DNA of 64,000 nucleotides, from contig JBASUY010000020.1 in NCBI GenBank assembly GCA_049275655.1, forward strand, positions 6,008 to 70,007, written 5' to 3'. Shown here piece by piece: positions 58,078 to 64,000 of the stretch (within the stretch, counting starts at the first letter, position 1; every line of letters begins with the position of its first letter). Both the position numbers and the translations under genes were made by a program. The notes beneath the pieces were generated by a model. That model saw only the letters and a list, made by a program, of their open reading frames with translations. It was not told the origin of the DNA and did no database searches. The stretch is from Sherwoodlollariibacterium sp049275655 (lineage in GTDB: Bacteria > Omnitrophota > Gorgyraeia > Gygaellales > Profunditerraquicolaceae).

Positions 58078-59093
58078 TAAATCTGCCTCCCGGTAGCTTT
58101 AGCTATAACCCTTAGGTCCTGCATAAGCTCTGAAAAGTTTAAGGGTAATAACGACTGTATCCCGTCTGACAAGGCATCCTCGGGGGATGTATGCACTTCT
58201 ATAATCAACCCATCTGCGCCTATAGCTACGCCTGCCTTAGCCAACGGGGGAACTAAGCCCCATTTCCCCGCGGCATGAGAAGGGTCAACTATAACTGGCA
58301 AATGTGAGAGCTGTTTTATCACTGGGACTGCGCTTATATCTAATGTATTACGGGTAGAATCTTCAAATGTCCTAATCCCCCGCTCACAAAGAATAACATT
58401 AAAATTTCCTCCTGAAAGTATGTATTCTGCGGACATCAAAAGCTCTTTTATCGTTGAAGAAAGCCCGCGCTTTAAAACTACGGGCTTTTTTGTCATGCCA
58501 ACCTCTTTTAAGAGATTAAAGTTCTGCATGTTGCGCGCGCCTATCTGCAAAACATCTACATAGCGGCTGACAAGCCCTACATCCCTTGTATCCATTACCT
58601 CACTAACCGTAACTAAATCTAATTCATCTCCGATATTTTTAAGAATTTTTAACCCCACCTCGCCTAACCCTTGAAAACTATAAGGAGATGTACGCGGCTT
58701 AAAGGCTCCCCCGCGTAAAATAAGGGCTCCGGCTTTTTTAATTGAAAGGGCGATATTGCGCAAAGACTCTTCATTTTCTATAGCACAAGGCCCTGCCATA
58801 ACCACAATCTTCTTTGTCCCTATAGAGACCCCCTTACCTAAATCAATAATTGAATCTTCTTTTTTAAATTCTCGCGAAACAAGCCTATATGGAGCTAATA
58901 CCGGAATAACCTTCTCAACCCCGGGGTAAACCTCTAATGGGGTAACACGCAGGATATCCTCAGGACCAATAACTCCAATAATTGTCCGTTCTGTCCCCTT
59001 AGAAACATGCGGGGTAAGCTTAAGCTTTTTTACTTTTTCAACTATATGGTTTACCTGTTCTTCAGTAGCATCAGGCCTTAAAACTATAATCAT
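58077..59093 (-). CDS. aroF: 3-deoxy-D-arabino-heptulosonate 7-phosphate synthase
   Basis: A 338-residue type I-beta DAHP synthase of the Thermotoga kind. An N-terminal ferredoxin-like regulatory domain (about residues 1-70, ATEEQVNHIVEKVKK) precedes the TIM barrel with MAGPCAIE (about residue 105), GGAFKPRTSPYSFQGLG, QIGARNMQNFNLL, LKRGLSSTIKE and VDPSHAAGKW. It condenses PEP and erythrose 4-phosphate, the first step of the shikimate pathway; the N-domain allows Tyr or Phe inhibition in known members. It overlaps hisC by 4 nt. Confidence 0.97.
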   Translation of the reverse strand: MIIVLRPDATEEQVNHIVEKVKKLKLTPHVSKGTERTIIGVIGPEDILRVTPLEVYPGVEKVIPVLAPYRLVSREFKKEDSIIDLGKGVSIGTKKIVVMAGPCAIENEESLRNIALSIKKAGALILRGGAFKPRTSPYSFQGLGEVGLKILKNIGDELDLVTVSEVMDTRDVGLVSRYVDVLQIGARNMQNFNLLKEVGMTKKPVVLKRGLSSTIKELLMSAEYILSGGNFNVILCERGIRTFEDSTRNTLDISAVPVIKQLSHLPVIVDPSHAAGKWGLVPPLAKAGVAIGADGLIIEVHTSPEDALSDGIQSLLPLNFSELMQDLRVIAKATGRQI

Positions 59094-60187
59094 CTCTTCT
59101 CCTTCCCTTTTAGGACTTTACGTAAAACCTTTATAAATCTTATATTTTCTTTTTTTGTTCCTATGGTCACCCGGATAAAATTCTTTAATCCATATTGGCG
59201 CATATCCCTTACAATAACCCCATATTTAAGCATCTCCTTAAATAGCGTAAAACCATCCCTGCCTACATCAATAAGTATAAAATTAGCTACAGAGACAACA
59301 TAGGCAAGGCCCATCTGCGATATACTTTTATACAGATAATCCTTTCCGGTTAATACTAAAGAGCGCAGGTTAACTAAGAATTTTTTATCGTCTAAAGCGG
59401 CTATCGCCGCTTCCTGTGCCAAAGCATTAACATTAAATGGCTGCCTTACCCTTTCTAAATAAGAGATAAGCTCTGAGTTGCCCAAACAATACCCAACCCT
59501 TAAACCGGCTAAACCATAAGACTTAGAAAATGTCTTAAGGACAAGAAAATTATTTCTTTTTATATAATTAAGGCTTTGCGGAAAATCATCCACGTCTATA
59601 AAAGCATCATAGGCTTCGTCTAAAACCACCAGCACCCTATCCGGGAGGCCTTTAAAAAATTCTTCTAGTTCATATTTGGTTATATATGTCCCGGTCGGAT
59701 TATTCGGATTAGCAATAAAAATTACCTTTGTCTTTTCATTAACCCTTGCTTTTATCGCATCCAAATCAAACTTAAAATATTTTAAAGGAACGGTTACCAC
59801 ATCCCTAGCATTTATCGAAGAAATAATCTTATACTCTAAAAAAGTGGCATCAGAGGTTAATACGCTCTCCCCTTCATCAACAAAAGCCTTTATGATTAAC
59901 TCTATCAACTCATCCGAGCCATTGCCTAAAACAATATTACTCGGCTCAAGCTTTAAAGACTTAGCAATCTTCTTTTTTAAAGAATACCCGCTTGAATCAG
60001 GATAGCGATTAACAGAAGAGAGCCTCTTTTGTAATACCTTAAGCGCCTTAGGGGAAGGGCCTAGAGGGTTTTCGTTTGAAGCTAATTTAATAACCTTTTT
60101 AAGCCTATACTGGCGTTTAATCTCCTCAATAGGCTTACCTGCCTCATAAGGGTTTATCTTTAAGATATGCTTCCTTGCCAAACTCAT
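59090..60187 (-). CDS. hisC: Histidinol-phosphate/aromatic aminotransferase
   Basis: A 365-residue class I/II PLP aminotransferase. KLASNENPLGPSPKAL is near the N-terminus and ANPNNPTGT at about residue 159. The PLP Lys is in LKTFSKSYGLAGLRVGY (about residues 218-234), and the late RDMRQYGLKNFIRVTIG is typical of HisC. It lies between aroF and pheA, 3 nt after the latter, with no other his gene nearby. It therefore probably serves as the phenylpyruvate and hydroxyphenylpyruvate aminotransferase, with or without a second role in histidine synthesis. Confidence 0.92.
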   Translation of the reverse strand: MSLARKHILKINPYEAGKPIEEIKRQYRLKKVIKLASNENPLGPSPKALKVLQKRLSSVNRYPDSSGYSLKKKIAKSLKLEPSNIVLGNGSDELIELIIKAFVDEGESVLTSDATFLEYKIISSINARDVVTVPLKYFKFDLDAIKARVNEKTKVIFIANPNNPTGTYITKYELEEFFKGLPDRVLVVLDEAYDAFIDVDDFPQSLNYIKRNNFLVLKTFSKSYGLAGLRVGYCLGNSELISYLERVRQPFNVNALAQEAAIAALDDKKFLVNLRSLVLTGKDYLYKSISQMGLAYVVSVANFILIDVGRDGFTLFKEMLKYGVIVRDMRQYGLKNFIRVTIGTKKENIRFIKVLRKVLKGKEKR

Positions 60188-60190
60188 AGA

Positions 60191-61252
60191 TTATTCTCCT
60201 GCAGGATAAGATCCGAGTATCTTTAAAAATTTACACTTATTATCCAACTCTAAAAGTGCTTTTTTAACCTTAGGGCTATCCCTATGGCCTTGTAGGTCAA
60301 TAAAAAAATAATAATCCCAGAGCTTCTTCTTTGAAGGGCGTGATTCTATCTTAGTTAAATTAATCTTATTCTTCTTAAAAGGAAGGAGCATCTGGTGCAA
60401 CGCGCCTACCTTATCTTTTATAGAAAAAAGGACTGAAGTCTTATCTTGCCCTGTTGCCTTAGTGTCGGTCTTGCCGATAACAAAGAAACGCGTAATATTA
60501 TGCGGGAAGTCTTCTATCCCCCGGGCAACCACCTTCAGTTTATATGCCTCTGCCGCTAAGAGAGAGGCAATACAAGCGCTATTTTTCTCTTTAGAGGCTA
60601 TCTGGGCTGCACGGGTAGTGCTTGAGACCTCAATCTGCTCGGCATAAGGCAGGTGATCATTAAGCCAAAGGCGGCACTGCCCAAATACCTGTGGATTAGA
60701 ATAGACCCTTTTAATCTTTCCTTTTAAGCTATTGCTTAAAAGATTATGCTCCACATCCAAAATAACCTGCGAGCATATCTTTAAATCAGAATCAACAAAG
60801 AGGTCTAAGGTATGGTTAATAGCGCCTTCTACAGAGTTTTCTATAGGAACTACCCCGTAATCGGACTCTCCTCTTTCAACCTTAAGGAATACATCTGCGA
60901 TACTAACACAAGGAATATAGTTAACTTGAGAGCCAAATTTTTTTAAAGCGGCTATATTACTGAAAGAGGCGACCGGGCCTAAATAGGCAATCTTTAATCC
61001 CTTTTCTAATTTAAGGCTACTTGACATTATCTCACGGTAAATAGCCCTTAAGGCATCCTTACTTATAACTCCTGAAGAGAGGCCCTCAATCTTTTTAAAA
61101 ATCTCCTGCTCTCTCTGTGGAGCATAAATCTCGCTTCCGCGCCTGCGCTTAAAATCCGCAATATGAAGTATAACCTCGCTCCTCTGATTAAGCAACTTAA
61201 CTATCCTTTTATCTATATAGTCTATCTTATTGCGTAATTTCTTCAGGCTCAT
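60191..61252 (-). CDS. pheA: Bifunctional chorismate mutase / prephenate dehydratase
   Basis: A 353-residue fusion. Residues about 1-85 are an AroQ chorismate mutase (LRNKIDYIDKRIVKLLNQRS, YAPQREQEIFKKI). Residues about 90-270 are the dehydratase (IAYLGPVASFSNIAALKKFG, DYGVVPIENSVEGAINHTLD, NITRFFVIG). A C-terminal ACT domain (about 280-350, with the KIESRPSK Phe-binding motif) follows. It converts chorismate to phenylpyruvate. The start overlaps scpB by 26 nt. Confidence 0.97.
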   Translation of the reverse strand: MSLKKLRNKIDYIDKRIVKLLNQRSEVILHIADFKRRRGSEIYAPQREQEIFKKIEGLSSGVISKDALRAIYREIMSSSLKLEKGLKIAYLGPVASFSNIAALKKFGSQVNYIPCVSIADVFLKVERGESDYGVVPIENSVEGAINHTLDLFVDSDLKICSQVILDVEHNLLSNSLKGKIKRVYSNPQVFGQCRLWLNDHLPYAEQIEVSSTTRAAQIASKEKNSACIASLLAAEAYKLKVVARGIEDFPHNITRFFVIGKTDTKATGQDKTSVLFSIKDKVGALHQMLLPFKKNKINLTKIESRPSKKKLWDYYFFIDLQGHRDSPKVKKALLELDNKCKFLKILGSYPAGE

Positions 61253-61829
61253 CTTTTCCCTCCACTTCCTTTTCTCCCTCAGGAAACTCCTCTAACAATT
61301 GTGCCTCCTTTGCCAAAGAAGAAAAACTCTCCATATTAGGCAAGTCTTCTAAAGACTTAAGGCCAAAATGCTCTAAAAACTGCCTAGTGGTGCCATAAAC
61401 ATAAGGATTCCCCGGGGCTTTTTTCCTCCCGCATATTCTGATTAAATTTTTGTCTAACAAACTCTTCATCACCCCGTCAACATTAACATTTCTAAGCAGT
61501 TCTATCTCGCCTCTTGTTAAGGGTTGCTTATATGCAATAATCGCTAAAGTCTCAAGGCTTGGTTTAGAGAGCTTAACATTGCGTTCCTTAAAAAGTTTTT
61601 TTAAAAATGGGGCGAAATCCGGAGCGGTAATCATTTGAAACCCTCCGGCTATTTCAATAATACGAATCCCGCGATTGTTCTGCTCATACTCATTAATTAA
61701 CTCTTGAATCAACCCTAAAGTATCTTGCGCAGATAAATTATCCAAGGCTATCCGTATCTTATCTAAAGGCAACGGCCTTTCGCTTGCCAAAAGCAATGCC
61801 TCTATGACTGATTTACGATTATCTTCCAT
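61227..61829 (-). CDS. scpB: Segregation and condensation protein B
   Basis: A 200-residue protein of two winged helices: VIEALLLASERPLPLDKI in the first (about residues 8-25), and SKPSLETLAIIAYKQPLTRGE with KSLLDKNLIRICGRKKAPG in the second. An acidic tail follows. It binds ScpA and the SMC ATPase for chromosome segregation. scpA is not adjacent, which is unusual. It shares one base with ruvA (TAATG) and overlaps pheA by 26 nt. Confidence 0.95.
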   Translation of the reverse strand: MEDNRKSVIEALLLASERPLPLDKIRIALDNLSAQDTLGLIQELINEYEQNNRGIRIIEIAGGFQMITAPDFAPFLKKLFKERNVKLSKPSLETLAIIAYKQPLTRGEIELLRNVNVDGVMKSLLDKNLIRICGRKKAPGNPYVYGTTRQFLEHFGLKSLEDLPNMESFSSLAKEAQLLEEFPEGEKEVEGKDEPEEITQ

Positions 61830-62458
61830 TAAGTTTTTTTTCTTTGTTTATAAACTAAATTTAATAGCTCTTCGGTAGTCTTAACTTCTTTAGTTGTTTC
61901 CAGCGCACGCTTGATCATATTTAAAGCTTCGCTCCTTTTATATTCCAACTGCACCAGCACAGCAAGCGCCTCGTCAACCATATCTTTTGTTTTATCAAGG
62001 CCTTCTTTTAAAATTGGAGCATCCTGAATTAAACCAAATTTGCCGATTTTGTTTTGTAGTTTAGCTATAATCTCCCGTGCTCTCTGCTCGCCTATTCCCG
62101 GCAAACTTTTAAGATAAGATAAATCTGCCTCGTCTATTGCCCGGGCTATCTGGGATATTGGTTTGTTCAATGCCCTTAATGCTGCCCGCGGGCCTATCCC
62201 TGAAACAGTAATAAATACCTCAAAGAAGTCTTTCTCTATGTCATTTAAAAAACCCACTAAAACAGGGATACTCTTGTTCGGCTCTGCCTGAAGGTAATGA
62301 AAAGTTTTAAGGCTTACCCTTCCGTCTGCTTTAACTAATTCTTCTAACCTCTGCATTACGGCAGAAGGAATAAATACCTGATAAGATATCCCCGAAACAT
62401 CAATTATTAAATGATTGCTCCCTTTTTCTTTTATTACCCCACTTATCCCTGAAATCAT
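61829..62458 (-). CDS. ruvA: Holliday junction branch migration protein RuvA
   Basis: A 209-residue RuvA: N-terminal OB fold (MISGISGVIKEKGSNHLIID), tandem helix-hairpin-helix motifs (TVSGIGPRAALRAL and SLPGIGEQRAREIIAKL at about residues 72-135) and a C-terminal domain III (VDEALAVLVQLEYKRSEALN) that contacts RuvB. It overlaps ruvC by 4 nt. ruvB does not follow in the window. Confidence 0.96.
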   Translation of the reverse strand: MISGISGVIKEKGSNHLIIDVSGISYQVFIPSAVMQRLEELVKADGRVSLKTFHYLQAEPNKSIPVLVGFLNDIEKDFFEVFITVSGIGPRAALRALNKPISQIARAIDEADLSYLKSLPGIGEQRAREIIAKLQNKIGKFGLIQDAPILKEGLDKTKDMVDEALAVLVQLEYKRSEALNMIKRALETTKEVKTTEELLNLVYKQRKKT

Positions 62459-62937
62459 CTCTTATACCTTGATATGTAACTATGCGCTATAGCTAAAGCC
62501 AAAGCATCGGTTACGTCACTATAACGGAAGGCTACCTTAATCCCCAATAGTTCCGTCACCATCCTCTGGACCTGTTTTTTTGAAGCTAACCCCTTACCAA
62601 CAACTGCTTTTTTTACTCTAGTAGCCGCATATTCTATTAAAGACAGGTTATTTAAGGCAGCGGCTAAACATATCACTCCGCGAGCTTGCCCTAAAATATA
62701 AGAAGTAGTAGGGTGCCGGTAATGGGCATAAATTTTTTCTAAAACCAAACAGTCCGGCTTAGTATCGCTTATAAGTTTAGTCAAGGCTTTAAATATCTTT
62801 TCTAAACGTATCTGAATAGAATCTTTCGGGCGCGTAGCAATAATCCCTGCTTCTACTAAAGAAAACCTGTTATCTTCAATTTGAATAACTCCATAACCTG
62901 TAGTAGTAAGCGCAGGGTCTATGCCGAGTATCTTCAT
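62455..62937 (-). CDS. ruvC: Crossover junction endodeoxyribonuclease RuvC
   Basis: A 160-residue RNase H-fold resolvase. The four acidic catalytic residues are visible: D in KILGIDPALTTTGYG, E in CLVLEKIYAHYR (about residue 68), and the C-terminal pair in YSDVTDALALAIAH (about residues 139-145). It cuts Holliday junctions with RuvAB. It lies directly after yebC with no gap, the familiar yebC-ruvC-ruvA order. Confidence 0.97.
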   Translation of the reverse strand: MKILGIDPALTTTGYGVIQIEDNRFSLVEAGIIATRPKDSIQIRLEKIFKALTKLISDTKPDCLVLEKIYAHYRHPTTSYILGQARGVICLAAALNNLSLIEYAATRVKKAVVGKGLASKKQVQRMVTELLGIKVAFRYSDVTDALALAIAHSYISRYKR

Positions 62938-63693
62938 CTACCCTTCCTGAGCAATCCTATCCATTAATTCATCGGGGATATCAAAATTGGCATAAACCTG
63001 TTGGACATCATCGTGGTCTTCAAGCGTATCTATAAGGCTTAAGAGTTGCTTGGCCTCATTACCGGCTACCTTAATTGTTGAAGACGGAATCATGGTTACT
63101 TGTGCATCTTGAGCTTTAATCCCCTTAGCCTCAATCGCCTGCTTTACCTTCTCAAAATTAGTAGGAGCGCAAAAAATCTCATAATTCTTTTCATCGGATT
63201 TCATATCTTCCGCGCCGGCATCTAAAGCTATATTCATAAGCTCATCTTCTTTTGCCTGGGACTTCTCAATTAAAAAATATCCTTTCATAGTAAACATCCA
63301 ATTTACCGCGCCTGCCCCGGCAAAGTTTCCGCTCTTCTTAGATAAAATATTCCTAATTTCTGCGCTCGTCCTATTCTTGTTGTCCGTTAAGACTTCAATC
63401 ATCAAAGCTACCCCTCCCGGGCCATAAGCTTCATATACTGCTGTCTCATAGACTACTCCGGGTAGTTCTCCTGTCCCGCGCTTAATCGCCATCTTAACAT
63501 TATCCGAAGGCATATTCGCATCCTTAGCCTTCTGCATTACCGCACGAAGCTTAGGATTAGTATCAGGATTGCCGCCTCCTTCTCTGGCTACAACTGTAAG
63601 CTCTTTAATAATTTTAGTGTAGATTGCCCCTTTTTTGGCGTCTGCCGCCATTTTTTTGCCTTTATTTGTCTTCCATTTAGAATGACCTGACAT
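62938..63693 (-). CDS. yebC: YebC/PmpR-family translation factor / regulator
   Basis: A 251-residue protein starting MSGHSKWKTNKGKKMAADAK, with AREGGGNPDTNPKLR and AYGPGGVALMIEVLTDNKNR (about residues 88-107) and the C-terminal EDHDDVQQVYANFDIP. YebC proteins have been described both as DNA-binding regulators and, more recently, as factors that relieve ribosome stalling at proline runs. A Shine-Dalgarno-like GGAGG precedes the ATG. First protein gene after rnpB, 28 nt downstream of it. Confidence 0.96.
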   Translation of the reverse strand: MSGHSKWKTNKGKKMAADAKKGAIYTKIIKELTVVAREGGGNPDTNPKLRAVMQKAKDANMPSDNVKMAIKRGTGELPGVVYETAVYEAYGPGGVALMIEVLTDNKNRTSAEIRNILSKKSGNFAGAGAVNWMFTMKGYFLIEKSQAKEDELMNIALDAGAEDMKSDEKNYEIFCAPTNFEKVKQAIEAKGIKAQDAQVTMIPSSTIKVAGNEAKQLLSLIDTLEDHDDVQQVYANFDIPDELMDRIAQEG

Positions 63694-63721
63694 ATTACCT
63701 CCATTAGTTAAAGATTTTTAC

Positions 63722-64000
63722 AGGACAGGCAGAGTAAGCCGGGTTCTGTTTCGATTGCGAGTTTAACGCATCTAAAGTGGCTATTCCTCTTTAGCCTACT
63801 CCCTTAAAGTAATAGGCTTTAGCAGCTTAAGACCCGAGATTAATGACGCACCGGAAAATGCGTGGCTTCTTAAAACAAGCCTCATCTCCTATTCGCCTTG
63901 CTCCGCGTAGAGATTGCCCCGTTTCACCTTTAATCGTCTCTGTGGCTCTTATCCTATTGCCTTAACCTTAAAAGCAATGGCAGGCATTACCCTGCTACGC
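63722..64000 (-). ncRNA. rnpB: RNase P RNA, bacterial type (3' part, cut by window end)
   Basis: The minus strand ends with AACAGAACCCGGCTTAC (63733-63751 region), the conserved RNase P 3' core. Further 5' come TAGATGCGTTAAACTCGCAA, GAGCAAGGCGAATAGG and AAAGGTGAAACGGGG, all matching conserved regions of bacterial type A RNase P RNA. The 5' end, which should hold GAGGAAAGTCC, lies outside the window. As a ribozyme it cuts the 5' leaders of tRNAs, including those embedded in operons here. Confidence 0.95.

Noticed and set aside
63722..64000. tmRNA or 6S RNA at the right edge
   Set aside because: Conserved blocks match RNase P RNA; no tRNA-like ends or tag-coding frame seen.

Overview
The window reads as chromosomal DNA from an AT-rich, diderm (Gram-negative-type), probably anaerobic bacterium. 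Diderm character is shown by a 923-residue beta-barrel protein ending in Phe with a TPR plug. Anaerobic C1 metabolism is shown by the methyl-branch genes of the Wood-Ljungdahl pathway (acsE, acsD, acsC and a RACo-like corrinoid activator). Gene content and order resemble Omnitrophota (OP3) or a neighbouring lineage; that placement is inference from memory of the families, not from a search. Nearly everything is on the minus strand: about 59 minus-strand genes against one long plus-strand gene. Genes are packed with 1-38 nt overlaps, and no gap exceeds 300 bases.

Layout, left to right. 1-2065: envelope glycoconjugate genes (a UbiA-type prenyltransferase running off the left edge, and a GT-C membrane glycosyltransferase). 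2088-4178: a groES-groEL operon with a consensus promoter overlapping a CIRCE operator and a terminator. 4190-13803: CPBP protease, coaX, uvrB, nadC, valS, cimA. 13817-22287: the aspartate-family pathway (lysC, hom, thrC, and an ApgM-like enzyme that probably supplies homoserine kinase) mixed with cstA, LemA, TPM and a stand-alone coaB. 22290-26781: two PilZ proteins, gpsA, an archaeal-type thymidylate synthase and a two-component pair. 26797-33957: three tRNAs, then nnrD, acpS, pdxJ, cdaA with a 44-residue CdaR-like peptide, folP, ftsH and tilS. 34022-40171: tRNA-Met, dgkA, acsE, acsD, RACo-like, acsC, a membrane-anchored HTH protein and a bactofilin-HTH fusion, all downstream of one promoter. 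40186-46357: tsaD, a divergent polysaccharide deacetylase, ctpA and gatCAB. 46384-53052: the plus-strand GH94-like gene, the convergent barrel gene, and a small unknown gene with a structured 5' leader. 53051-64000: plsY, pgsA, lepB, lepA, cmk, the aromatic amino acid genes tyrA, aroF, hisC and pheA, then scpB, ruvA, ruvC, yebC and the 3' part of RNase P RNA.

How the parts work together. The acs cluster makes and repairs the corrinoid iron-sulfur protein that carries the methyl group to acetyl-CoA synthase; acsA and acsB are not in the window. lysC, hom, thrC, cimA and the aromatic block give Thr, Ile precursor, Phe and Tyr synthesis. pgsA, plsY, gpsA, dgkA, ftsH, lepB and acpS cover membrane biogenesis.

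Points most worth a second look: the bactofilin-HTH / membrane-HTH pair upstream of the acs genes; the minimal CdaR; the riboswitch-like leader at 52848-52926; two promoters placed so that transcripts would be leaderless; tRNA genes abutting or overlapping coding genes (the nnrD stop codon lies in the tRNA-Thr anticodon loop); and two tRNAs with non-canonical loops. I found no CRISPR array, insertion sequence, prophage, or recognisable defence or secondary-metabolite cluster.
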